Below are positions 1-9,249 of a stretch of 64,000 bases of DNA, one piece after another. A model generated the notes under the pieces. The model was not told where the DNA came from and searched no databases. It saw nothing but the letters and a program-made list of their open reading frames with translations. The position numbers and the translations under genes are program-made. Numbering within the stretch: position 1 is the stretch's first letter; each line of letters opens with the position of its first letter. Origin of the DNA: Sphingobacterium sp. lm-10 (lineage in GTDB: Bacteria > Bacteroidota > Bacteroidia > Sphingobacteriales > Sphingobacteriaceae); the NCBI RefSeq assembly GCF_023554555.1, contig NZ_JAMJWC010000001.1, positions 2,108,001 to 2,172,000 on the forward strand, written 5' to 3'.

Positions 1-1648
1 GTTGCCTTAGCTGGTAGATATGCAATCCACGATAGTGTACGCGTGTATTCCATCGCAAAAGACTTGTGCTAACAAGAAAAAACAATGCCGCAAACAGGCT
101 GTATAACGCATATTTCAACCGATAATTCAAGGCGACAAAAAATGATCCCAGCGCAAAAAACAGGATAATCACTTGAGGCAGAATAAATGTAATGCCTTGC
201 GAGGTCGCCCCAGGTAGGTTAGCAATCCGTTTTAACATGGATACCATACTATTGACCGCCATATTTTCCAACACCCCGATTAGTGGAGCAATCTGAGGAA
301 TCGGCAGTACCATGAGTGCTACACCAAGATACATCACTACCGTAGCCGGAATCGTAATGAGTAGATTGGCCAACAGGAAGTAGTTAGGAAACTGACCAAA
401 GTAATACAAGGTGAGTGGTGTCGTAACCAACTGAGCTGCAATGGAGATATAGCTATACTCTGTCATGATTCTTAGCCAGCGATTTCGGGGAAGATACAAC
501 GACCGCAGCAGAGGAAAAATTAGAAATATACCCAACATAGCTAGATACGACAGCTGGAACCCCACATCGAATAGCATACTTGGATCGTAGCATAGAATGC
601 AGAATCCCGATGCAAAAAGCGCATTTAACCCTTGTTGTCGTCGGCCAATCCATTGACTGAATACAAAAAAGCTAATCATGATTCCAGCTCGAAGTATAGG
701 TGGGGCCATTCCGGTCAGCATGACATACATCCAAATAAAAAACAATACTATCACGAAGCGGAATGATTTGCCATAAGTCCACCGATCCAGCGGCCTCAAA
801 AGAAAGGTGAGCAATAGAAAGACCATACTGACATGCATTCCCGAAACACTGAGGATATGTATGGTTCCTGTGTTGGTAAATGCGGTGTTTACCTCTGGAT
901 CCATCTCCGCACGATAGCCAAAAACTAGTGCTGACGCCACGGAAAAAGCAGTTTGATCGGAGATATTCGATCGAAACTGCGTTACAACGCGTTCTTTTAA
1001 ATTCAATATATAAGTATACCAATTTGTTTGTGTTTCAAGCACGATAAGCTGCGCGGCTGGCAGTCGTTGTTGATGGTAAATACCCCGGTTTGCCAGATAT
1101 TGCCGGTAATCAAATTCGTTCGGGTTATACGGTGGCGACACGCGCTGTACATTTGCTGGAAACTGCACCCGATCTCCATATTGTACCAAGTGGGAAATAC
1201 TGCTATCGGTATACACCGTAAGTAACAAATACCCCGATACCTCATGCGTCGTGTGCAAAGAATCAATTCCAGCCTGCAATTTTATACGCAGCCGAGTAGA
1301 ACGCTCTTTATGCAAAGGTTCTTCTACCACATCTCCGATTAATTGACTAAAATCTCGATCTGCTAAGTATTCTCTCTTCGCTTCTGGCAGCGATTGGCCA
1401 TATTGCAAAAGGCCTATAGAAATCCAACTCCCGTATAAAAAAAGAATTATTGCTTTGGAAGGAAGCTGATGAACTAGTGCGACCAGTAGTAGCAACAGGA
1501 AGCTAAAAGAAACCCCAGTCATGAAAATAACTAATGCGTAATTCCACGAAAATACCTTTGCAAGAATAATTCCCGTCAAGTATCCCAACAGCACCTTCAA
1601 AAACGGCATAAAACCGACTTCCAATGATATAACTGGCCGAATTACCAT
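1..1648 (-). CDS. comEC: ComEC/Rec2-family competence protein, C-terminal part cut by window edge
   Basis: Reading the minus strand from the ATG at 1648 gives one unbroken frame of 549 codons that runs off the left edge. The product is an inner-membrane DNA channel of the ComEC/Rec2 family. An N-terminal pair of membrane segments (about residues 15-80) is followed by a soluble domain with the family motif NPNEFDYRQYLANRGI (about 175-190). The competence domain then opens with HILSVSGMH (264-272), and further on there is a MAPPILRAG segment, all hallmarks of the family. Many further membrane helices follow; any C-terminal metallo-beta-lactamase domain would lie outside the window. The start overlaps the stop of the upstream gene by 7 bases, which suggests translational coupling. 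A second in-frame ATG 13 codons later is an alternative start. Family assignment is firm; a role in transformation of this organism is inferred. Confidence 0.93.
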   Translation of the reverse strand, partial: MVIRPVISLEVGFMPFLKVLLGYLTGIILAKVFSWNYALVIFMTGVSFSFLLLLLVALVHQLPSKAIILFLYGSWISIGLLQYGQSLPEAKREYLADRDFSQLIGDVVEEPLHKERSTRLRIKLQAGIDSLHTTHEVSGYLLLTVYTDSSISHLVQYGDRVQFPANVQRVSPPYNPNEFDYRQYLANRGIYHQQRLPAAQLIVLETQTNWYTYILNLKERVVTQFRSNISDQTAFSVASALVFGYRAEMDPEVNTAFTNTGTIHILSVSGMHVSMVFLLLTFLLRPLDRWTYGKSFRFVIVLFFIWMYVMLTGMAPPILRAGIMISFFVFSQWIGRRQQGLNALFASGFCILCYDPSMLFDVGFQLSYLAMLGIFLIFPLLRSLYLPRNRWLRIMTEYSYISIAAQLVTTPLTLYYFGQFPNYFLLANLLITIPATVVMYLGVALMVLPIPQIAPLIGVLENMAVNSMVSMLKRIANLPGATSQGITFILPQVIILFFALGSFFVALNYRLKYALYSLFAALFFLVSTSLLRWNTRVHYRGLHIYQLRQ

Positions 1649-3696
1649 CTGAAGCGTATTTGTAAACGCATTTCACTACGCTTATCACCGTCAATCCTAT
1701 CCAATTGCGAACCGATACTTTCCACGCCAGGCAGCTTGGTGATTGCATATCGTGCCCAAAGATCTACCTTTCGAGAAAGCTGCCAACGTACATTGGCATA
1801 GCTGCGCCAACCTATTCCATAATACAATGGAAAGGAAGCAGCATAGAGCACATCTTGTTCATAGGCGTAGATACGCGAGTCGTAAGATTCTGTAGAAAAA
1901 TAAGCAATGCGTGTGTTACCGGAAATTTTACTACTTCGACTGCTCCACAATACATCCTGAAAAAGCAACACGCCAAATTCCCGGGAGGTAAGTTCTTTAA
2001 AATAATAGGAAAGCTCGGCTCGGGATCTTATTGACCAGTTCTCATTGAGCTTGTACTGAAAATCTACACGTCCTTGATTGCGTATCATATCGGCCTGCAG
2101 ATTTTCTGACCGAGCTGGATCCGTGAAATTTTCTGGCCGAAGGCGGTGCCTGAAGCGAAAAATCAAACGACCTTTTCTGTACCAGATATAAGAAAACTGA
2201 GACAGAAAATCCATTCCTGAAGATGGTGCATCCGCTCGAAATCGTAACCAAGGGAAGCTAAAAGCATCTAGATAGTTTACCCATTCTATCTTACGTGATG
2301 GATGGTACATCAAACCAGTGTACAGTCCCCGTTCGTTACCCAAACCAGATTGTTCTCCGATAGATTGTGCAAAGAAGTGATAATAATCTGCCGCATAATA
2401 ACGGTGGTTGATGAGCACCGTGAGTTTGGGATGCAGACTAGCCATTAACCCATTATTGGTAGCATATCCGCTGCCCACGCTTTGCGCAACCTCCCCGTAT
2501 AAGTAGGTGTTGCGATAGGTATAATTATAGAAAATTCCCATATTATTGAGCTGTCTTCCTTCGAAAGAAAAAAGATTTCTCAATTCATTATTAGGACGAA
2601 TGTAGCCATCGAATGTGGTCGATAGCCAAGTAGCCCCCAATTTAAAACGATCTCGTTGATAATAGGTACTTACTCCATACACATACTGATTAATCGCTCG
2701 TCGGTAATTTTGCTCTGTGGGAGTGCGGTGGTTTCCAGAATAGTTAATAGTACGAATCTCTCTTTGATCATCTACCTCCATGACATTACCAGAAAGTTTA
2801 TTCCAAGCTACAAAAGGAATGACATACCAATTCCTATGTGCGATCACGGCGGATGTTCCTCGCATAAAATTGCTCTCATTGAGTGATTTGTACTGTAATA
2901 AACCAACTCCCTGCCGGGCCACACTACCGATCCAAGCACCCTTACCAAATTGAAGTCCATTCCACAAGATCAAACCTTGCCCCAGTTGTAGTGCATAATC
3001 ACCAACAATGATGCGTTTGAAAATTCCCACATCTTTGAGGAGGATACTACCTGAGTAGAAATCAAAGCCATAGCGCTGCGCATACCGGAAGAATGGTTCA
3101 CCAGCTTGCTTATTCATATTTACGGCTATCTCCAGGCGATTATCGTAATTTATGCGGATGCGCGTGGCCACCCGATCAGGCGATCCTAAGTACCTTGAAC
3201 GACTTTCATCGGTAATCTGATAGCCCTGTTGCGATTCCAAAATACGACCATACCGCACCATGACTTCATAACGACTTTTCTGTACGACATCACGGACAGA
3301 GAGTCTCTTTCCATCGCTTTGCACACCCACACGGACAAATCGTTGCAACAAACGCACCGCCTGTATATCAAATCCTTCTACCGCCTGCAGTTCCAATACC
3401 GAAAGATAGTGACCGCTTTGTTTACGATGGTTCAACAGGTTATTGATTTGCAGTGGACTCAGAAAAACCAAGGCAGCAAAGTCTTGCTCCGTTGCCCGAT
3501 TGAGATCAAGCGGATGGATCAGGTATTGCCGAAGCCTTTCCAAGATTTCGCTTACGTCTAAGTCGGGTGCGAGGTCCTCGACCAACAATTCCAGCAACTG
3601 CTCTTCCATAAAAGCTTCTTCCAATACCTGTGCCTGCGTAGTGATTGGCAGCAATATTATAAATAGCGCCCAGAGTGTGATTCGCCTAGAATACAT
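1642..3696 (-). CDS. ComEA-like helix-hairpin-helix domain fused to a predicted outer-membrane beta-barrel
   Basis: 684 residues. A signal peptide (residues 1-23, ending TTQAQ) is followed by an acidic stretch and then a helix-hairpin-helix region at about 61-124, with LDLNRATEQDFAAL as the first hairpin and LSVLELQAVEGF in the second. This fold binds DNA without sequence specificity and is typical of ComEA. The remaining 550 residues alternate aromatic and polar residues, contain no long hydrophobic helix, and end in IRFRW, as expected for an outer-membrane barrel. The gene overlaps its upstream neighbour by 11 bases and comEC by 7. Similar secreted helix-hairpin-helix proteins occur beside comEC in other Bacteroidota (recalled, not checked). 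The barrel is a prediction from sequence pattern; DNA passage through it is inference. Confidence 0.8.
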   Translation of the reverse strand: MYSRRITLWALFIILLPITTQAQVLEEAFMEEQLLELLVEDLAPDLDVSEILERLRQYLIHPLDLNRATEQDFAALVFLSPLQINNLLNHRKQSGHYLSVLELQAVEGFDIQAVRLLQRFVRVGVQSDGKRLSVRDVVQKSRYEVMVRYGRILESQQGYQITDESRSRYLGSPDRVATRIRINYDNRLEIAVNMNKQAGEPFFRYAQRYGFDFYSGSILLKDVGIFKRIIVGDYALQLGQGLILWNGLQFGKGAWIGSVARQGVGLLQYKSLNESNFMRGTSAVIAHRNWYVIPFVAWNKLSGNVMEVDDQREIRTINYSGNHRTPTEQNYRRAINQYVYGVSTYYQRDRFKLGATWLSTTFDGYIRPNNELRNLFSFEGRQLNNMGIFYNYTYRNTYLYGEVAQSVGSGYATNNGLMASLHPKLTVLINHRYYAADYYHFFAQSIGEQSGLGNERGLYTGLMYHPSRKIEWVNYLDAFSFPWLRFRADAPSSGMDFLSQFSYIWYRKGRLIFRFRHRLRPENFTDPARSENLQADMIRNQGRVDFQYKLNENWSIRSRAELSYYFKELTSREFGVLLFQDVLWSSRSSKISGNTRIAYFSTESYDSRIYAYEQDVLYAASFPLYYGIGWRSYANVRWQLSRKVDLWARYAITKLPGVESIGSQLDRIDGDKRSEMRLQIRFRW

Positions 3697-4480
3697 AGGC
3701 TATACCAAGTTGCGGCGAGGGGCCTAATTCACGATGTATGGAAGCTGCTAGGTCGATGTGCATCTTCTTTCGAAGCAAGCCTAGCCCCAAATAATATTGG
3801 AGTGGAAAAGATGAAACACCACCACGCAGACGGAAATTACGGAGTAGACGGTATTCCATACCGGTGCGCAGATCAGGTCTTTCGCGGCCATCCCAGAAGA
3901 TATCTGTTGCTAAATAGATTTGTTCGGAAAATAAGTAATTCACACCTAAAGCCATTTCAAAATCGGACGAAGGCAAGAGCACATTTTCCGAATTTGCCAA
4001 ACTGAACTGTTTGACAAATCCACCTATGGAGAGGTTTTCTCTATGATACTGAACACCTATATTTATCCTGATAGCGCTAGGAAACGTGTCTACCTCCCAC
4101 CGTACTCGGTGTCGTTGCAAACCTAAAGCAGCGCTCCAGTATCTTGTAATTGGATAGGCATAGTTTAATTGCCAGACCGTTTGCTGTAAGAGGTTTGCGC
4201 TATTGTATTGATGGAATTGCAGCCCTAGAGCTCCCAGTTTGAAGGTGGGCAACACAGCATAAATACCGTATGTATAAAGATCTGACTGTAGGTAGTGCAT
4301 TTGATAGGCACTACCCGTTGAAAAGGTATGTATGCCAGCGATGCCCGCTGGATTGCCCATAGCACTGTACACACCGGGATGCGCAGCCATCGTATTTCCC
4401 ATGCCCAGCAGCGCAGGAGTTTGAAATGATTGCGCCGCGATTCGCGATATAGAAAGCAGAAAAGCTAGCAGGCGAAACAT
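3686..4480 (-). CDS. predicted outer-membrane beta-barrel protein, PorV/PorQ-like N-terminus
   Basis: 264 residues. A signal peptide (about 1-17, ending SRIAAQ) precedes a segment reading GMGNTMAAHPGVYSAMGNPAG, cut here as GMGNTMAAHPG and then AMGNPAG. It resembles the opening strands of PorV/FadL-like barrels, where a Gly-rich turn leads to an NPAG motif. The rest is a run of amphipathic strands and the protein ends in an aromatic residue (AYVF). It is the first gene of the overlapping trio leading into the helix-hairpin-helix barrel and comEC. It lies 56 bases downstream of the dehydrogenase gene on the same strand, so co-transcription with that gene is possible. The function is unknown; location in the outer membrane is inferred from the sequence pattern. 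Confidence 0.7.
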   Translation of the reverse strand: MFRLLAFLLSISRIAAQSFQTPALLGMGNTMAAHPGVYSAMGNPAGIAGIHTFSTGSAYQMHYLQSDLYTYGIYAVLPTFKLGALGLQFHQYNSANLLQQTVWQLNYAYPITRYWSAALGLQRHRVRWEVDTFPSAIRINIGVQYHRENLSIGGFVKQFSLANSENVLLPSSDFEMALGVNYLFSEQIYLATDIFWDGRERPDLRTGMEYRLLRNFRLRGGVSSFPLQYYLGLGLLRKKMHIDLAASIHRELGPSPQLGIAYVF

Positions 4481-4536
4481 AATTCACGAAATTAATAATT
4501 GCGTAAATATATTTCTTTATAATTTATTTTTAAACT

Positions 4537-5514
4537 TTATTTGTAAATATCTGAATTTACAATCTGCGGCATAGGCTCACCGTGCAATGCTGCTAACAAG
4601 TTTGTTGCCGCCATCTCGGCCATCGCTGTCCGTGTTTCGATGGTAGCAGACCCGATGTGAGGTAAAACGCAAACATTTGACATCTGTAATAGCGGACTAT
4701 CTGCCGACATGGGCTCTGGATCAGTAACATCAAGGCCTGCGCCCCAAATCTGGCCACTACGTAAGGCATCTGTAAGATCTCCTTCATGATGGATCGCCCC
4801 GCGAGCAGTATTGATAAAAATGGCCGATGATTTCATTTTTTCAAATACGTCCTTATTAAATTTGTGCCTTGTTTCATCCGAAAGATTAGTGTGTACTGAA
4901 AGCACATCGCTTTGTGCCAACAACTCGTCGAAATCAACGTATTTGGCATCCAATACCTCTTCGGCTTCTGTATTACGATTTCTGTTGTGGTAGATGATAT
5001 CCATATTATAAGCGCCTTTCGCTTTTTTGGCCAGTTCGACACCAATACGTCCAAGTCCCAAGATTCCCAGCGTTTTCCCGTTTAATTCTACACCCAATTC
5101 TTGTGTGAATCCAAACCCTTTCCATTGGTCATTCACCACTTCTCGTGATCGGTAGAATGCTTTTCGCGATACCGCCAACATCAATAGAAAAGCCACATCG
5201 GCTGTAGCACCGCTCAACACATCTGGCGTATTGGATACCGGAATGCCTAAGGCAGTAGCTGTTTCTAAGTCGATGTGGTCGTATCCTACGCTGGCTAATG
5301 CAATTCCTTTCAAATGTGAACAAGCTTCCAGAAATGATTTCTGCATAGGCAGTTGTCCAACGTTCAGGAGCAGATCCACATCTTGACAAGCGTCTATCAA
5401 TTCGGCCTCGGAAAGTGTCGTATCTTCCGGGTGTACGATAACTTTCAAACCAGCCTCTTCTAATACTTCAATACCTCTTGCCGGAATATCCTTGGTAATA
5501 AATACTTTCTTCAT
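4537..5514 (-). CDS. D-2-hydroxyacid dehydrogenase (glyoxylate/hydroxypyruvate reductase type)
   Basis: 325 residues, the normal length for D-isomer-specific 2-hydroxyacid dehydrogenases. The catalytic domain brackets a Rossmann domain with the NAD(P) motif GILGLGRIG (about 150-158). Downstream are NTARG (catalytic Arg region) and LPHIGSAT, which holds the active-site His. These enzymes reduce glyoxylate or hydroxypyruvate to glycolate or D-glycerate, or act on related 2-keto acids. The closest resemblance is to the GyaR/GhrB group, but the substrate cannot be read from sequence alone. The residue after the glycine motif strand region (HNRNRN) is compatible with NADPH preference, which is weak evidence. 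Confidence 0.88.
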   Translation of the reverse strand: MKKVFITKDIPARGIEVLEEAGLKVIVHPEDTTLSEAELIDACQDVDLLLNVGQLPMQKSFLEACSHLKGIALASVGYDHIDLETATALGIPVSNTPDVLSGATADVAFLLMLAVSRKAFYRSREVVNDQWKGFGFTQELGVELNGKTLGILGLGRIGVELAKKAKGAYNMDIIYHNRNRNTEAEEVLDAKYVDFDELLAQSDVLSVHTNLSDETRHKFNKDVFEKMKSSAIFINTARGAIHHEGDLTDALRSGQIWGAGLDVTDPEPMSADSPLLQMSNVCVLPHIGSATIETRTAMAEMAATNLLAALHGEPMPQIVNSDIYK

Positions 5515-5619
5515 ATCCTTCGAATTTTATGTGATTTTCATTGTTGTAAGCCGAATCATACGGGAAGAAATCGACAGAAATGCTTACATTCAGAACAAAT
5601 TAGCTAAATTCTGCTACCC

Positions 5620-6882
5620 ATGCAATACCCGATTCTACACGCGGCACCAATCATTACTGATCAAGTGGTCATTCTGGGAATATTAATGACGATTCTGGGA
5701 TTCGTTTTTTATACGGCTGCACTACAGAACAAATACGTTCTGGGATTTTTCAAGGTGATTCCACCACTGCTATTATGTTATTTTTTGCCTGGTATATTTA
5801 ATTCTGCGGGCGTGTTTGACGGAGCCAACTCGCCACTAGCTCAGGTGGGTAGTAGATATTTGTTGCCATCATGTCTCATTCTTTTTTTACTAAATCTCGA
5901 CCTTAAGGAGCTTTGGTCTTTACGAAAAAGGGCCGGCATCATGTTTATTACCGGAACTATAGGTATTGTATTAGGCGGGCCGATCGCCGTCTGGATTACC
6001 GCAATGATCTCTCCAGAAACCGTAGGTGGAGCTGGGCCGGATGCTGTTTGGCGTGGATTGGGTACATTAGCCGGCTCGTGGATTGGTGGCAGTGCCAATC
6101 AGCTAGCTGTTCGGGAAATTGTACAGCCTTCTACGAAACTTTTTTCTGCTATCATTGCAGTAGATGTGTTTGTTGCCTATCTATGGATGGCGCTGCTGCT
6201 GTATGGTGCTTCACGATTTGAGCAGGTAGATCGTTGGTTCCGTGCCGATAGTGCCGATGTAGCATTACTTACTACAAAAATGCAGCAAAAGGAGCTGAAA
6301 AATAAGCGCAGCCCAGAGGTAAAGGATTTTATTCTTATGCTAAGTTTTGCACTTGGCGGCACGGGTTTGGCCACCTTTTTGGCCGAGCCGATTGCCGAGT
6401 ATATTCAAATTCACCATCCATCATTAGCCAATTTATCTTTAACTAACACCTACTTTTGGATTATATTATTTGCTACCCTTATCGGCATCGGACTTTCCTT
6501 CACCGCGGCTCGGCGTTTGGAATTCGCGGGAGCGTCTAAGCTAGCCACCGTTTTGTTGTACATGCTTATCGTTACGATCGGCATGCAAATGGATATTCTG
6601 GCAATCAGTGACAATCCTGGATTATTCCTTGTGGGCTTTCTTTGGCTATTTTTTCATGCGCTGCTGCTGTTTTTCGTTGGCCGGTATTTTAAAATACCGT
6701 TCTTCTATTTTGCGTTAGGCAGTATGGCGAATGTCGGTGGCGTAGCTTCTGCCTCCGTTACGGCTTCGGCTTTCCACCCTTCCTTGATCTCTGCGGCGGT
6801 TCTTCTATGCGTTTTCAGCTACGCCATAGGCACGTATGCCGGATGGCTTACGGCCTTATTGATGCAGCTGGCGTCACCATAA
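5620..6882 (+). CDS. DUF819-family integral membrane protein
   Basis: 420 residues with about ten to twelve hydrophobic helices distributed over the whole length. It has the conserved GGSANQLAVREIV segment (about 155) and the NVGGVASASVTASAF segment near the C-terminus. This matches the DUF819 (YjcL-like) family, whose members look like secondary transporters but lack a settled substrate. A central hydrophilic loop of about 35 residues (KMQQKELKNKRS) separates the two halves, which suggests a duplicated inverted-repeat fold. The gene converges with thrC, the stops being only 15 bases apart. Cellular location is the inner membrane; function is unknown. Confidence 0.82.
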   Translation: MQYPILHAAPIITDQVVILGILMTILGFVFYTAALQNKYVLGFFKVIPPLLLCYFLPGIFNSAGVFDGANSPLAQVGSRYLLPSCLILFLLNLDLKELWSLRKRAGIMFITGTIGIVLGGPIAVWITAMISPETVGGAGPDAVWRGLGTLAGSWIGGSANQLAVREIVQPSTKLFSAIIAVDVFVAYLWMALLLYGASRFEQVDRWFRADSADVALLTTKMQQKELKNKRSPEVKDFILMLSFALGGTGLATFLAEPIAEYIQIHHPSLANLSLTNTYFWIILFATLIGIGLSFTAARRLEFAGASKLATVLLYMLIVTIGMQMDILAISDNPGLFLVGFLWLFFHALLLFFVGRYFKIPFFYFALGSMANVGGVASASVTASAFHPSLISAAVLLCVFSYAIGTYAGWLTALLMQLASP

Positions 6883-6897
6883 TTTCAAACCATCCTG

Positions 6898-8205
6898 TTA
6901 TTTATGCGCAATCAAATACGTTTTGAATGCGTCGTAATTTGCTTGCATAGGCACTGCCTGCTTTTCCCCACGTGCTAAATAATCTGCTCCTGCCGGTACC
7001 TTTACCTGCTTAAATAATGCTGGTGGTATGGCATCTGGAAATTTGCAAGGATGTGCGGTAGACAACAGAATGGATGCATATGTGCCTGGATGTGCTGCCC
7101 GATACGCTTTGGATGCCAAATACGCGATCGCCGTATGCGGACATGCTACGTAACCATATTGGTCATACATTTCCTGTACTCCTGCCAATGTAGCTTCATC
7201 ATCATAGGTGTAGGTGCAAATAAGATGTTGCAAAGCGGAAAGATCATAATTGAAAAGATCCTGAATCCGTACCCAATTGCTTGGATCTCCTACATCCATG
7301 GCATTTGCCAATGTCTGCACAGACGGCTTAGGCTCGTATGTTCCCGAAGTGAGGAATCGCGGCACGGTATCGTTGGCATTGGTGGCCGCAACAAAATTTG
7401 TAACGGGCAAACCCATTTTATAGGCTAGCAATCCTGCTCCGATATTTCCATAGTTACCACTTGGCACCGTGAATACCACATCCGATATGCCCTGCGCACG
7501 CAATTGCGCATAGGCCCAGAAATAATAAAATGTTTGTGGAATAAGCCGAGAGATATTAATGGAATTTGCCGAAGTAAGCCGCATTTGTTTATTGACTTCT
7601 GGATCATTGAACGCTTGCTTTACCAATGCTTGGCAATCGTCAAAAGTTCCTTCTACTTCTATGGCTCGAATATTTTGTCCATTGGTGGTCAATTGCTGTT
7701 CTTGTACTTTAGAGACTTTACCCTTTGGATATAAAATCGTTACGCGAGTGCCGGGGACGCCGAGAAAACCCAATGCGACGGCACCGCCTGTATCGCCCGA
7801 TGTGGCTACTAATACGTCCAAAAGCTGATCATCCTCTCGGGAGAAGTATCCCATGATCCTACTCATGAAGCGTGCTCCAAAATCTTTAAATGCGAAGGAT
7901 GGTCCGTGAAACAGTTCTAGCACGCCTGTTTCGCTATCTAAAAATCGAATCGGAGCTTCAAAGTTGATCGCATCTTCGACGATGTTTTTCAACGCCGCTG
8001 CAGGAATATCGTCACCAACATAGATTTTGGCAATTTCTAATGCAATTTCTTGCAGTGAATAGTGCGTGATATTTTTAATGAATAGCGGATCTAGTTTCGG
8101 AATCTCCTCCGGCATATACAATCCTTTATCTGCCGGTAGGGAATTGAATACGGCATTTTTAAAGTCGGTACGCAGCGCTTTATTATTTGTACTATAAAAT
8201 TTCAT
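6898..8205 (-). CDS. thrC: threonine synthase
   Basis: 435 residues. This PLP enzyme converts O-phosphohomoserine to L-threonine, the last step of threonine synthesis. The PLP-binding Lys is seen in PSFAFKDFGARF (about residue 105), and the phosphate-binding loop in SGDTGGAVALGFLG (about 135). The N-terminus MKFYSTNNKALRTDF is typical of the longer ThrC subgroup. It is the last gene of thrA-thrB-thrC, 11 bases after thrB, so it should fall under control of the attenuator ahead of thrA. Confidence 0.97.
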   Translation of the reverse strand: MKFYSTNNKALRTDFKNAVFNSLPADKGLYMPEEIPKLDPLFIKNITHYSLQEIALEIAKIYVGDDIPAAALKNIVEDAINFEAPIRFLDSETGVLELFHGPSFAFKDFGARFMSRIMGYFSREDDQLLDVLVATSGDTGGAVALGFLGVPGTRVTILYPKGKVSKVQEQQLTTNGQNIRAIEVEGTFDDCQALVKQAFNDPEVNKQMRLTSANSINISRLIPQTFYYFWAYAQLRAQGISDVVFTVPSGNYGNIGAGLLAYKMGLPVTNFVAATNANDTVPRFLTSGTYEPKPSVQTLANAMDVGDPSNWVRIQDLFNYDLSALQHLICTYTYDDEATLAGVQEMYDQYGYVACPHTAIAYLASKAYRAAHPGTYASILLSTAHPCKFPDAIPPALFKQVKVPAGADYLARGEKQAVPMQANYDAFKTYLIAHK

Positions 8206-8216
8206 CTTCGATCGTG

Positions 8217-9212
8217 TTAATTTAATATTCTTGGGCCTTCTACATTCACGGATGAAACATAGGTATTAGATTCTATCTCTTGCTTATCAAGATGTTTCTT
8301 AATTTCATTGGTAATTGTCTGTGCTACTTCTTCGCTCTGCGTAATGGCAACTACAGAAGGTCCGGATCCAGAAATACCAAAACTCAAAGCACCATTTGCC
8401 ATGGCAATTTCTTTCATCTCTGCAAACTGCGGAATCAAGATAGCCCGCACGGGCTCAATAATTACATCTTGCATACTGCGACCTATAAGCGAAAAATCGT
8501 TCCGATAAAGCCCTGCAATTAAACCTGCTACATTGCCCCATTGCACCACCGCGTCTTTGAGTGCTATGCGCTCCTTAATTAATTGGCGAGCATCTCTAGT
8601 TGGTACATCTACATGCGGGAATACTATTCCAGCATACATTCCTTCCGGCACGGGCAAAGCGATAATATCCAACGGATCGTAGGATCGGATTAGGGTAATC
8701 CCCCCCATCAGTGCTGGCGCTACATTGTCTGCATGGCCGTGTCCACATGCAATCTTTTCACCTTCAATGCAATATGGCAACAATTCTTCTTTACTCAATG
8801 GATTTCCTAGCAAGGCATTGATCGCATAAACTCCGGCAACGGTACTCGCCGAACTAGATCCCAATCCACTCCCTATTGGCATGTGCTTTACCAATTCTAT
8901 TTCAATCCCAAACTCATCGGCAAGTCCCAGATCTTCCAATACTTTCATCGCGCAGGCACTCACCGTATTCTGGTCTGGATCTAGCGGAAGGCGGCCATCG
9001 TCGCCTTCAATAGAGTTAATACGCACGCCCGGACGATCTACCTTAGTCATCGTTACCTCATCTCCTGGTGCGTCCACGGCAAAGCCCAATACATCAAATC
9101 CACAGATCATATTGGCGACAGTCGCCGGCGCGAATACGCGTACTTGCTCTAATATATTATCCCTATTTATCCGCTGATCGATCATTGGCTCAGCACTTCT
9201 ATCATCGTTCAT
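8217..9212 (-). CDS. thrB: homoserine kinase
   Basis: 331 residues, a GHMP-family kinase that phosphorylates homoserine with ATP. The family nucleotide loop is GSGLGSSSAST (about 115), and FAPATVANMICGFD is the usual first strand. The first 25 residues are not conserved in the family, so an internal ATG at 9185 could be the true start; the longer frame is given here. It lies 37 bases downstream of thrA and 11 bases upstream of thrC, forming the threonine operon. Confidence 0.95.
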   Translation of the reverse strand: MNDDRSAEPMIDQRINRDNILEQVRVFAPATVANMICGFDVLGFAVDAPGDEVTMTKVDRPGVRINSIEGDDGRLPLDPDQNTVSACAMKVLEDLGLADEFGIEIELVKHMPIGSGLGSSSASTVAGVYAINALLGNPLSKEELLPYCIEGEKIACGHGHADNVAPALMGGITLIRSYDPLDIIALPVPEGMYAGIVFPHVDVPTRDARQLIKERIALKDAVVQWGNVAGLIAGLYRNDFSLIGRSMQDVIIEPVRAILIPQFAEMKEIAMANGALSFGISGSGPSVVAITQSEEVAQTITNEIKKHLDKQEIESNTYVSSVNVEGPRILN

Positions 9213-9249
9213 ATCGTTTATTTTATAGTATCAATTTTACTCTTCTAAT

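Noticed and set aside
453..1266. Several short minus-strand frames that could suggest comEC is broken
   Set aside because: Translating from 1648 gives one continuous frame to the window edge with all family motifs; the short frames are other phases or internal starts.
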